Shown: positions 39,782-49,109 of the stretch, piece after piece
Layout of the letters: every line of letters starts with the position of its first letter
How positions within the stretch are numbered: the stretch's first letter is position 1
Origin: Trypanosoma brucei gambiense DAL972
Lineage: Eukaryota > Euglenozoa > Kinetoplastea > Trypanosomatida > Trypanosomatidae
Direction of reading: 5' to 3'
Assembly (NCBI RefSeq): GCF_000210295.1
Contig: NC_026744.1
Span: 3,534,001 to 3,598,000 of the forward strand
Length of the DNA stretch: 64,000 nt
Position numbers and translations under genes: made by a program
The notes under the pieces: model-generated
Database searches by the model: none
What the model saw: only the letters and a program-made list of their open reading frames with translations
Told to the model about the DNA's origin: nothing

Positions 39782-42631
39782 CTATTGTTCAGGTTTGCCG
39801 GTATGACGGTACTTTTTCCGTGCAGCACGATCATCTTCCAAACTCTGCAGCATGCAAGATGCAATTCTGTCTGCGTGTATGCCAGAGTCCACGAGGTTCA
39901 ACATGTTGGCTACAGTGCGAACAAACCCATTTTTTAAAGGTTTGTGCCCACTTACCGAATGCTGGATGTAGTACGTTGCTGTATTCAGCGTGCTTAGGAT
40001 ATGGGTTTGGTTGACAACAACTAATTGTGGAGGATGCAGTGATGCCGTGTGTTGTAGAAGTGGGTGCAGCCGCTCATAGAGCGCTGTCCGTTTGGCAACA
40101 TCGACTTGTGCAGCAATTGGTTGTATAAGTTTCTCTACCGTGAATAATGTGGTGTAGTGATCGGAGATGTCGTACTCCAGTAGCTTGACCGATGAGGGAA
40201 GAACACCCTTCTTCTGACAATTGCCCAGAAGGCGCAGTGCTTTGTAATGATTCGCCGTTGCAGCACACGAACTATCGTGAATAAGAAGAAGGAATACACT
40301 CTCCTCTTTTGCTGCCTCACAACGGTTGTCTTCCACTTTCTGGTTGTAAGCTATCAGCGGCACGCTTTCCCCCTCAGGGATCCACAAATACGATGGTGCA
40401 ACACCTTTCACAGCACTAACCAAGATGTTTCGGTAGGTCGCGCGCGCATCAGCGTTTGTTGCCTTGCTTATGCTATCGCGCAATCCTCTCAGCGCCTTGT
40501 ACATTACCGATGGGGAGGGGGCACGAGGGGCGGGCATACAGTGCTTTGGTGATCCAACAGACCCTCCTACATCACTATGGAAAAGTTGTCCCCACCCTCC
40601 CTTGGGTCCTTGCAGTTCACCATAGCCCATGTCCACCCCTCGCACATCACCATCAGAATTAAAAACGTACACTTCACAGTTAGTTACCGACATCTTTTCA
40701 TCGAAGTCACGCCAGATGACCGTGCGTAGCTCTTTAGACAATTCTTCCGCCTCCTCAAAAGCCGCTGAAGCGAACTGGACATTCGTGTCACGGCGAGCCG
40801 TACCTGCTGCTCGCCGGGCCGCCCGCTCACACTCGGTGGCCCTCTCGGAATCTGTGGGTGGCAATACGACCAGTACTAAGAATCGATTATTTCCCCGGTC
40901 CTCCAATGATTCCTTTGATGCTCCGTGGGCACTCGTCAGCCCTTGACGTTGCCGTAACCGTCTCTTTAGAGCGAGGTACGACGTGCGGAAATGTCGCTCG
41001 TACACATGCTGCATGTTTAAGCCACTCACGGGCACCAAATACGCCTTTTCCGACATCATATCCTCTGCGTAATCCACGAGACGCGTCCCGACGGTGTTAA
41101 CCCATGCCGAGAAGTTTGTCTTCCCACTCGGTGCGGGAAAACGCAGGGCAACTCCCGTAAAGTGATCAAGTGGAAAAGCCTTACTTTCACCCTTGGGCAC
41201 CATTCTATCCAAAAGCAGGAGCCTTGCGTCGTCCGAAAGCGGAAATGCATGAAGTTGAGTTATGAAGTCGGCCGTCACACCGGTTTGGGGGTCGTCAACC
41301 AAGAACTTTAAGCTCTCCAGCTTCAGTTCCTTTGTCTCGATGATATTCAGTGCTTTCCAGTTGATCGAGTGCGCCTCCTCCATCATTTCCTCTTGTACGA
41401 AGAAGGTGGGGATCTTTGTCCGAAGCTTGAAGTGGATGTCGTCATTTTCGAGGAGAATCTCGCGCATCGGAGAGGTACCACTCCCCTCATTGTAGCCTGA
41501 ACCCTTGCACAGAATGAGGAGGAGTCGGTCATACTTCCCCAGTACAGCGTCTATTTCCTCTTTCTTCGTCAGTTGCAAATGTGATGATGTATGTGCATGA
41601 ACGAAGTTGATCAAGCCCTTCTCTGTTAAGGGTCCATCGTACCTGTGGACGCTTTTTTTTCCACCTGAACAGAAGAAAAGGCTGGGAGAGTGGAGCGTCA
41701 TTTTCAGTGTCTCGCTGCCGAAAAAGTGATATTCCCCGAAATCTGCCTTTCTGATAGCAGCTATGACCTGCACGGGCCCCTCTGATTTCGCTGTTGGCCA
41801 TAAAAATAGATGATTACGCCCCTCCCTTCCTGTCCCACCACCGGTAGACAAGGTGGCGAAGGCGTTAACGCGTGCAGTTACAACATTTGGTGCTTGGTTT
41901 TCGGATACCTTTGATAATATGCTGTTAAGAAGAACGTGCCAGCTCCCTTGTGGGGCTTCCTTGTAGGGGTTCATTGCTTCCGATAGTCGTTGCAAAAGTG
42001 CGATGTATTTATCCGTAGCCTCATCCCAATCACTAAATACAAGCAACAGCATTTCGCTAAAGAGGTGGTTCTCTACCGCCTCCGCGAAGGCGTTTTGGTC
42101 CAAATCGATAATTCCATCGTAGTAGGCAATATGGGCATCCTTGCGTCTGGAATCTTGTTTATAGTAAGGCATAAGTTGCAATGGCCCTTCTACTTGTGGA
42201 CCACTCTTCGCAGAATCGCTGTTATACACACGCGTGAGGAACCCACTCACCAGCTGTTTTTCGGACACACCCACATCCACAAGCGTTCTGCTCGTTACAG
42301 CACGCAGTCCGCTTCGACCTGCTTCAGCTAATGCAGCCTTCTGCACTTCAAGGATGTAGTCCCTTTCTTGCGGCCCCACAACCCTCGTCGAATACTCCGT
42401 TATTTTAGGCCCTAATTCATCAGGTTTCCATTCCCTTGAAGGAGCGACAGATCCGGGCGTGGAAGGCGGGGTAGCTGCGCTACTCGCGGAGTTCTTCGAT
42501 GTTGACACGTCGGCATACAGCATAAATAAAATACTTAGTATGTACAGCGCAAAGGCAACGACCACCACCTGAAATAACAGCCGTTTGCGCCTCCGCAGCG
42601 AAGCAAGCCTTGTAACAAACCCAGAGCCCAT
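39782..42631 (-). CDS. Signal-anchored protein with thioredoxin-like segments lacking CXXC
   Basis: A 949-residue protein. A basic N-terminus (LASLRRRKR) precedes one membrane helix at about residues 18-40 and no other clear helix, so it is probably a type II protein with its bulk in the secretory lumen. Two or more segments resemble thioredoxin folds. Near 185-345 a strand MLLLVFSDWDEAT leads on to PSLFFCSGGKK-x-x-HRYDGPLT, which matches the last strands and helix of a PDI-type domain. Near 775-830, FLLLIHDSSCAAT resembles the first strand and active-site loop. The CXXC pair is absent, so redox catalysis is unlikely. A chaperone-like or structural lumenal role is an inference. The TA/TG repeat in the leader is about 33 bases from the start. 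Confidence 0.72.
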   Translation of the reverse strand: MGSGFVTRLASLRRRKRLLFQVVVVAFALYILSILFMLYADVSTSKNSASSAATPPSTPGSVAPSREWKPDELGPKITEYSTRVVGPQERDYILEVQKAALAEAGRSGLRAVTSRTLVDVGVSEKQLVSGFLTRVYNSDSAKSGPQVEGPLQLMPYYKQDSRRKDAHIAYYDGIIDLDQNAFAEAVENHLFSEMLLLVFSDWDEATDKYIALLQRLSEAMNPYKEAPQGSWHVLLNSILSKVSENQAPNVVTARVNAFATLSTGGGTGREGRNHLFLWPTAKSEGPVQVIAAIRKADFGEYHFFGSETLKMTLHSPSLFFCSGGKKSVHRYDGPLTEKGLINFVHAHTSSHLQLTKKEEIDAVLGKYDRLLLILCKGSGYNEGSGTSPMREILLENDDIHFKLRTKIPTFFVQEEMMEEAHSINWKALNIIETKELKLESLKFLVDDPQTGVTADFITQLHAFPLSDDARLLLLDRMVPKGESKAFPLDHFTGVALRFPAPSGKTNFSAWVNTVGTRLVDYAEDMMSEKAYLVPVSGLNMQHVYERHFRTSYLALKRRLRQRQGLTSAHGASKESLEDRGNNRFLVLVVLPPTDSERATECERAARRAAGTARRDTNVQFASAAFEEAEELSKELRTVIWRDFDEKMSVTNCEVYVFNSDGDVRGVDMGYGELQGPKGGWGQLFHSDVGGSVGSPKHCMPAPRAPSPSVMYKALRGLRDSISKATNADARATYRNILVSAVKGVAPSYLWIPEGESVPLIAYNQKVEDNRCEAAKEESVFLLLIHDSSCAATANHYKALRLLGNCQKKGVLPSSVKLLEYDISDHYTTLFTVEKLIQPIAAQVDVAKRTALYERLHPLLQHTASLHPPQLVVVNQTHILSTLNTATYYIQHSVSGHKPLKNGFVRTVANMLNLVDSGIHADRIASCMLQSLEDDRAARKKYRHTGKPEQ

Positions 42632-43198
42632 TGGTGCTCTTCCACTTGCACTTTAAAACCCAGTATATATATATATATATATGTGTGTGTGTTAATTTTG
42701 CACCTTCTGGTCTCTTATGGCAACCGACTGCACCGCTAGCTTTCTCACGGCTTCTTTCAGTTTCGGCGTTGTCGCTGAGCGCTTCCAACGCTACTCGCGA
42801 CCAACAAAATACACTCTTGCTGTTGCTTGCAACGATAATGGGGGATATCTAAAGTTACAAAAGAGGTAAAATTGCGGAAATAACGGCAACATGTTGGCAG
42901 TAGGGTGCGCCCTCGAAGGTTTTCAGTTGTGAATGCGTGGGCATCCTGGGCAATACTGCAAAACCAACACAACAACAGAGAGGGCACGGCGGCGTTGCAA
43001 CTGATGTCCGACCACAAAATACTAATACACACGAGGCCACATTTACGCCCCAAACAGACACTGACAACCTTGTGTTATAGCAGCCAAACCGCGATTTTGG
43101 CACCACACGCACACCACACATCACACAGCGCAACAATTGTGCCACAAAGGAAAAAAACTATTTTAAATACGCAGAGGTTGTGCTGGGAAACCCCTGCT
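42632..43198. other. Intergenic spacer with TA/TG repeat
   Basis: This spacer holds the leader of the 949-residue protein and the 3' UTR of the coiled-coil protein. A pyrimidine-rich sense run near 42853-42885 precedes AG at about 42849, a likely splice acceptor about 218 bases before the ATG at 42631. No gene seen. Confidence 0.55.
42664..42691. repeat. (TA)9-(TG)5 microsatellite in a 5' UTR
   Basis: A TA run followed by a TG run, 33 bases upstream of the ATG at 42631 and downstream of the likely splice acceptor. Confidence 0.9.
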
Positions 43199-43864
43199 CT
43201 ATGTAGAGTGCGCTTCGCCATTTTGCCCACGATCCGCGCCACTGCCATCCAAGGGAGTAAACATCCAGTCTCCACCACTTGGCCGGGGTCGCTTACGTCC
43301 CTGGGGATTAGCGGTGCGAGTTGGTGAGGTGGGGCGCTCACCACTACTCCTGTTACCCAAAAAAGTGCTGTAGCGGGCCAACAACTTACTCTCAACATCG
43401 GGAACTACACTTGAACGCATCGAAGTCACTTCCTTCCCAGTAGCTGTCATCCGCGGGGAAAGCAAAACAGTACTTATTCGTGTTTCCTCACTTGCCCCAA
43501 GCTCCGCCTGCACGGTTAACATAATGTTCTGCAGAGCAGTATTTTCCTCCCGAAGCGCAGCGACATCATCGTGGAGTCCCCGTAACGCGACCTTGAAGAA
43601 GTTGCCTTGCCTTCGTTCTCGTTCATTTGCTTCTTCCGCTACCAACTGTTGACGCACGGCCTCCTCCGCCGCCTGTACGCACTGCTTCTGCAAGTGTTCG
43701 GCACCATGACGCTTTTCTCGGAGGAAAGTAATTTCAGCAAGCATAGCCTCATTCTCGGCTATGAGTTCATGCACAAAAGGGTCCTTAAGTGTTGACAATG
43801 AGAATCCCGTCGATTTCTGCACCGAGGCCTCTCCTTCCAGACCTTCACCATCTTCTTCACTCAT
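43199..43864 (-). CDS. Coiled-coil protein
   Basis: A 221-residue protein starting MSEEDGEGLE at ATG 43864. The 30 codons open upstream begin at another codon and look like leader. Residues about 30-130 are strongly coiled coil, with charged heptads (ENEAMLAEITFLREKR, ALREENTALQNIML). The C-terminal 60 residues are basic and low-complexity, with RKRPRPSGG near residue 195, a possible nuclear or nucleic-acid-binding patch. I recognise no family. It could be a structural or scaffold protein. Confidence 0.72.
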   Translation of the reverse strand: MSEEDGEGLEGEASVQKSTGFSLSTLKDPFVHELIAENEAMLAEITFLREKRHGAEHLQKQCVQAAEEAVRQQLVAEEANERERRQGNFFKVALRGLHDDVAALREENTALQNIMLTVQAELGASEETRISTVLLSPRMTATGKEVTSMRSSVVPDVESKLLARYSTFLGNRSSGERPTSPTRTANPQGRKRPRPSGGDWMFTPLDGSGADRGQNGEAHST

Positions 43865-44169
43865 CCAAAGGTGGAATGAAAGGACACTCGGTTTTATTTC
43901 TCCCTTACCCTCTTTTTGCCCCCGTCCCCCCGTCGCCACCCAACCACTATGCAATGAGGAAGGAGAGCCTCCTTTATGTTAAAGGGGAACATCAGAGTAA
44001 ACAACAAAGGAAGAGCAACCGAGCGTGCACAGTCCAATATGCTGTGGGAAAAACCGATGAACAGGCTACACCGACGCGATGTCGTACAGAAGAATTGGTA
44101 AAAAATAACAATAATAATGCGGGAATGTAAAGAAAAGGGAAGCGTCTGTTGATAGTGGGGGTTCGTTGC
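43865..44169. other. Intergenic spacer, no gene seen
   Basis: A short spacer between the 504-residue protein stop and the coiled-coil start. It includes a trinucleotide AATAAT stretch near 44105-44118. Nothing else seen. Confidence 0.5.
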
Positions 44170-45684
44170 CTACTGTGTGAAGATACTAAACACCTCCTCC
44201 ACGCTGTTCGCCCGACGGAACGTGCGCTCCCTCCCGACCTTCATGTAAACAGTGCCGTTGTCAATGTACACAAAAACGCATGGACTCCCGCTACCAGAGG
44301 CGGGGGCCACCCCCGCGTCGCAAATGCGAAACACTTTGTGCCCATGACCTGACCGTGCGGCTGTCTCCTCGAAAAGTAGTAATCTGTCTTCCGTTACAGC
44401 AGAGAGAATGGCAGTTGTGATTTTCCCCCTTGACTGTTGCAGCATGGCATTATATCGCTTCTGCTGTGAGGTGGCACTACCGCAGCCACTTAAAACACCA
44501 AGCTCAGCGTGGCCAAGAGACTCAACCACAATCAAGGCACGGTAGCTGGCGGTGCACCACACATGCGAAAGCGTGCGGAGCTCATTTGCCGGTACCACAG
44601 GGGATGCATCTCTTCCAGTGCTCACCCACATCTGCACAAGTGCCCGAAACGGTCCCGCAAAGGCGCTGCAGAACACCTCAGTCATGCCTGCGCGGGGTGC
44701 TGCAGCAGCGGAAAAGGCACGCTCAACGGAGACAAGCAGTGCATCAAATAGTTGCTTCATGAAGCATACACCCTTCTGGATTTCTCCCACTAACGTCGCA
44801 CCTTGCTCCACACACGCCCCGACGAGCACGGCGTGTCGTACAAGTGTGCTACATGCACGGCTGAATTCTACAGCGCTTTCCCTTAAATAAACCTGTAGCA
44901 GTCCCGTGGCGATATTTTCTATTGGAGCAACGACATTCATTGCCGCAAGCGGATGGGCCGCATTAAGCGCTACGTATGGAATAAGTCCTGGAAACAGCAG
45001 CAACGAGTAGAGCGGCGCAATAGCATGCTCCCTCCCAGCATTTACCGACATTGGCAACCTACACATCACTCGGATCACCTCCGCGTCAAATTGGTCAACA
45101 AACTCCTCAGGCATCCCTTCCCTCACCTTACGCAGCAGCAGGAGCAACGGATCTACTTCCCGGCGCAGTTGCTCCCGAAGGGGAAACGTTGATGCGTTCT
45201 CGGCTACGCCACATAGAGTTGTGCGGATTTCCTCCGCTTTAGCCATCCCATGAACCCAATCAGCAAAAAGGGCTGCACGAAGTAACAAAAGAGTGAGCGC
45301 TGCGCCACTCGACCACAACTCCTCCACTCCCCCGTTCCACACCCTACGGACTCCCACCAAACCTTCAACAACGCGACTGAGGAGCGGATATGTTGCTCCG
45401 TTCTGTCGCCTTCGCTGCATGGTGCTCGATGGCTGCCTCGACTCCTTCTGAATACGCTGGCAAACATCTCCAGCTGCATCAACGAAGGCAGAGAAATCAG
45501 CAAGGCTACGCAGCTCCTGCACGGTGGTTGCAAAACCGGAAGAACCCACCGTCGATGGCGACTGGAGGTGCTGTTGTTGTGGCGGTGGTGGGCCCCGCGA
45601 CCGCTCGTTTAACAACAATAGAGAGCGCTGAGACACCCGAAGTGCTTCGTTGAAGAGGGCATCAACTTCAGTCCTCGAAAACAT
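44170..45684 (-). CDS. Hypothetical alpha-helical protein, 504 residues
   Basis: I do not recognise this protein. It starts MFSRTEVDALFNEAL at ATG 45684 and is alanine/leucine/valine-rich throughout. Long amphipathic helices (for example LRREVDPLLLLLRKVREG near 185) are typical of helical-repeat scaffolds such as tethering-complex or HEAT-like subunits, though no repeat family is clear. A Gln/Pro patch (PPPPQQQHLQ) lies near residue 35. The last 60 residues shift to beta strands (CVFVYIDNGTVYMKV). Several leucine-rich stretches could be mistaken for membrane helices but contain charged residues. Confidence 0.72.
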   Translation of the reverse strand: MFSRTEVDALFNEALRVSQRSLLLLNERSRGPPPPQQQHLQSPSTVGSSGFATTVQELRSLADFSAFVDAAGDVCQRIQKESRQPSSTMQRRRQNGATYPLLSRVVEGLVGVRRVWNGGVEELWSSGAALTLLLLRAALFADWVHGMAKAEEIRTTLCGVAENASTFPLREQLRREVDPLLLLLRKVREGMPEEFVDQFDAEVIRVMCRLPMSVNAGREHAIAPLYSLLLFPGLIPYVALNAAHPLAAMNVVAPIENIATGLLQVYLRESAVEFSRACSTLVRHAVLVGACVEQGATLVGEIQKGVCFMKQLFDALLVSVERAFSAAAAPRAGMTEVFCSAFAGPFRALVQMWVSTGRDASPVVPANELRTLSHVWCTASYRALIVVESLGHAELGVLSGCGSATSQQKRYNAMLQQSRGKITTAILSAVTEDRLLLFEETAARSGHGHKVFRICDAGVAPASGSGSPCVFVYIDNGTVYMKVGRERTFRRANSVEEVFSIFTQ

Positions 45685-46849
45685 TTACAGTACTATAACT
45701 TTATTTGATTTTTTCGAAGGAGGTAGTCAAACAAAAATGCAAGAAAAAAAAGTGTGGGTATATTCACAGTTCCCTGGAGAAGATGATTCGAGGGGTAAAT
45801 CCGACAACCTATTTCAATAATAAACCACTTTTTCTGATAGTAGACATGGGGAGTTATAAGTAACAAAAGGAACAACGTTTGTACCTGCATATATGTATAC
45901 GTAACACTGTACCTCCACTACTAACAGCCAAGTCATACGACTTACGAAAAAAAAGGTAGGATGCCGGTTCCATTAAAAACCCGAGCACTTTAATACCGAG
46001 GGCAAAGGTGCGGCAACAACACCGGGGAAGGGTAAAAACATAAAAAGACACAGAAGAATGAGAGCTGGAGTATACAAACACGACGGCGCACAAAACAAAA
46101 ACAACAACTTTTTACGCTCGAAAAACAGTTAACGGAAGATGGGAGCAGCCCCACTTATTTCGCTGCGACGCACCATTCACCTAACGAACTTCCCTTCAAC
46201 TGCACGGGAACACCTCTCTCTGCTTTATTTTCTCATGTACAACACCATTTTTTTCTTTCCGTGCAAATTCTTTTTACACCCTCCCTCCTGTTTCTGTAGC
46301 TAGCGTTCCAAGGCGACGCGGGCCCAGGAGGCGGGCCGAGGTCTCCAACTGTCATAACAGTTTGCATATTTACTGCCTCGATTGCTTCCACTTCTCACTT
46401 GCACGGAAGATCGTTTATCAGCTTTCCTCCTTTACGATAAAAGGAGTGTATAGACATTAAGGGTTAAAGGGAAGAACAAGCCCATGCCACAAAGGAGCCA
46501 CGGCACTTGTCCACCTGAACAACAAAGTATAAAAGCTCCCACTGGACCAAATGGTCGAGAATGGGAGATGGGACGAAGAAATTAAAGGACAGTAACAACG
46601 TCACAGGGGGCACAATTGAGCCCGTCGCCGAGAGGGCACCACCGACAAAAAAAATCAGTAGAAAACACACTTTCACCCCACGAGACGGCAGCTATTTAAA
46701 TATTGTTTTCATATCACCACGCTAGCATCCAGGCACGTACACAAAGATTGTCAAAGTTCGCATTACTCACTTTGAACCTCATAGTGTGCTGCCGCTCCTC
46801 CTTCATCCACTTGATCACAAAACCTCATGCTTTCCCGTACTGCCTGCCA
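45685..46849. other. Intergenic spacer (1.2 kb), no gene seen
   Basis: This spacer holds the leader of the 504-residue protein and the 3' UTR of the F-box-like gene. A T-rich sense tract near 45730-45755 lies close to the ATG at 45684 and is followed by several AGs. No gene supported. Confidence 0.5.
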
Positions 46850-48772
46850 TCACCAAAAACAAACGTACGCAGCGAGTGCAAAGGCTGTTAAGGAAATCCC
46901 TGTGCCGATCATCGCCCCGCCCGTTGTTTCGTTGCAAATAAAATAATAATCAGACAGCGTAATGCAAAGCACGCCGGACACCAGTAGGGCCACTGGGTTC
47001 ATTACTAACAGGGTACACGTCGTGGCCAGTCCAAGCACCTTGAGCGCGTGATTCCGCAGGAAGCATTGGAGTACAAACAAAAACAACCACAACAGGGCCG
47101 CAGCGATGTAACATGCGTAAGAGTAGTGTAAAAAGTGATTGTGCTCCTCCAGGTAACGCAGTGGCGTATTCTCAACGTCCGTGACAAGAGGGATATGATG
47201 CCGACGCCACGGCACCTGACTTTTGTACCAAATCTCTGAGGCACCCGGAGGGTCTTCCGTCACTATCCGAGGGTACTTAACGCTGCATTGATAACTTATA
47301 GAGGATATCCTCCCTGGGCGTCGTAGAGGGTCCAGGTATGAATCATCAAAATAATTCCTGTTACGCTCCTCCACCAAACGAACGTAGACAGGCATCGTCA
47401 CGGCGATTGTTTGTGGTCTCTTCCCCGTCTCACACCACCTACTGCTGCTATTAGCGTCGAATGGATCGAAGCTAAGCGCATATCTCGTTCCGATGTGCTT
47501 GGAGATAACGAGTTGGGTGTGGTTGGAGAATACACTTGAGTTGTATAATTCGTCGAAGTACAACAGCACGAAACACACCTCCTTCTCTCCGGCTCCCGGG
47601 GACGCGCAGTGAGGCAAGAAAGTCTTTTCTTCCTTGTCCGTTGTTATTGGCCTCCACCGTACATCAGACAAGGGAGCAGGTAATATGGCAAATGCGGGCT
47701 CACGACTCAAATCCACTAATTCACAACCTTTTCCCGGTACCAGCTCCACCACGGGAGCCCCGAGCAATTGTCTGGTACTTTCCACACGCGTCGTGGTCAG
47801 TGTGGTGATGGTTCCCAACACACTTCCTGTGAGTAAGAGGAATGCAGCCCACGCCAACAGCCTCATGCTGTTTTGTTTTTCCCCCGGTGTGGAACCAGTG
47901 CCCAGAGGAATGATAATGAACACAACTTGCACTATCACCAACCCCAGCAGAATAAGAAATGCTATGCTCCCAAGGACGGCATCACTATAACGTTCAGCAA
48001 ACCTCACCCCAACATAATATGAAAAGAAAAAATTACCAGCACAGGCCGCCGCACTGAGAAGAGCAATGGCAATACACCAACGTACGTGTTGTGTAGAACT
48101 TTTCTCAGTCGCACGTTCGTCAAATTCGGCAGCCTTTTTCCGTTCCCTGAAGTACTCATCTCTCGTCACTATTCTGGGCCTTCCCACCATCTTTTGGAGG
48201 TAACGGGGGAGCTGCATTAAGCGTCGCCCCAAATCGAGCCGGTTGTAATACGTCCAATGTGGTGCCAAATTTGCAAAGAAGCGCCAATATCGACACACTT
48301 GACCTGCGTTCAGTATTTCACGCATATCTAAGCTAACATAAAGAAATATGACGGACAGTATTTCGTCATTGAAGGGACCAACTTGACTAGGTAGAACGGC
48401 GTTCTTTGTCGAGCGGTGCGTTTTATACGAGATGCACGCACGAAACTTCAGAACATCCTTCCGGGTGTTGGTGAAACGGAAGGCAATACTTTCTTCGTCG
48501 TCTTGCACCACAATTTCACCCCTCCGTTCGGTGAACTCAGTGCCTCCAACCATTGTCATCTCTTCCGTCATACTACCCCATTCAAAGTTGTAGTTGGGTG
48601 AGCAATCACGGTACCGCGCCGCTCGGTTATGTTCCCTGTTAACTGGGGTTCTTTTTGCGTGCTCTGCACCATGATGATTACTACTAGCGGGTGATGTGAT
48701 ATCGTCGGCCCCGCAAAAGTCTGCCGCGTTATCAGGCGAATTTGCACCCTGCGCATGGGTTTGGTGGGTCAT
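46850..48772 (-). CDS. F-box-like multi-pass membrane protein
   Basis: A 640-residue protein. At about residues 131-175 the segment PFNDEILSVIFLYVSL, then VCRYWRFFA and APHW, follows the F-box pattern (leucine-rich helices, a conserved C-x-x-W, then a final tryptophan). After it come about six membrane helices: near 232-256, 264-290, 303-325, then, after a loop of about 215 residues, three more at the C-terminus ending in AAYVCFW. The large loop holds N-glycosylation sequons (YNSS, SNHT, ANSSS), so it should be lumenal or outside, with the F-box end in the cytosol. F-box proteins recruit substrates to SCF ubiquitin ligases; fusion to a polytopic membrane domain is unusual. The start is supported by an acceptor 43 bases upstream. 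Confidence 0.78.
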   Translation of the reverse strand: MTHQTHAQGANSPDNAADFCGADDITSPASSNHHGAEHAKRTPVNREHNRAARYRDCSPNYNFEWGSMTEEMTMVGGTEFTERRGEIVVQDDEESIAFRFTNTRKDVLKFRACISYKTHRSTKNAVLPSQVGPFNDEILSVIFLYVSLDMREILNAGQVCRYWRFFANLAPHWTYYNRLDLGRRLMQLPRYLQKMVGRPRIVTRDEYFRERKKAAEFDERATEKSSTQHVRWCIAIALLSAAACAGNFFFSYYVGVRFAERYSDAVLGSIAFLILLGLVIVQVVFIIIPLGTGSTPGEKQNSMRLLAWAAFLLLTGSVLGTITTLTTTRVESTRQLLGAPVVELVPGKGCELVDLSREPAFAILPAPLSDVRWRPITTDKEEKTFLPHCASPGAGEKEVCFVLLYFDELYNSSVFSNHTQLVISKHIGTRYALSFDPFDANSSSRWCETGKRPQTIAVTMPVYVRLVEERNRNYFDDSYLDPLRRPGRISSISYQCSVKYPRIVTEDPPGASEIWYKSQVPWRRHHIPLVTDVENTPLRYLEEHNHFLHYSYACYIAAALLWLFLFVLQCFLRNHALKVLGLATTCTLLVMNPVALLVSGVLCITLSDYYFICNETTGGAMIGTGISLTAFALAAYVCFW

Positions 48773-49109
48773 AACACCGCTACTACTCGGTCACAGTCCT
48801 CCTTCCCTTTTCCTCCTTTACACAAAAGCAACAGAGAAATGAGGCAGAGAAGAAGAGCAGTACACAAACGTGGAATGTGAGGTAATAACCACATGCTCCG
48901 AGGCGTTGCAGATTTGTGGCTCCGTGAATATGCACCCGACGGTGGTACTCCTCGTTCACACGTAAGCTACAAAAACAGGCGGCGTGTACCCACCATTGTG
49001 TACGCACGTCTTCTGGTTTCCCAAGAAGTCCCTGCCACCACCTGGAGTGTTCTCACTTCCAACTATTATAAAATAATAATATACAGTGATATGGCGGTCC
49101 TTCACAACT
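48773..49109. other. Short spacer with splice acceptor
   Basis: This spacer lies between the SET-domain gene stop and the F-box-like protein start. Apart from the acceptor at 48816-48860 I see nothing in it. Confidence 0.55.
48816..48860 (-). promoter_or_regulatory. Spliced-leader acceptor for the F-box-like gene
   Basis: A sense-strand pyrimidine tract at about 48825-48860 is followed by AG at 48817-48816, 43 bases before the ATG at 48772. Confidence 0.7.
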
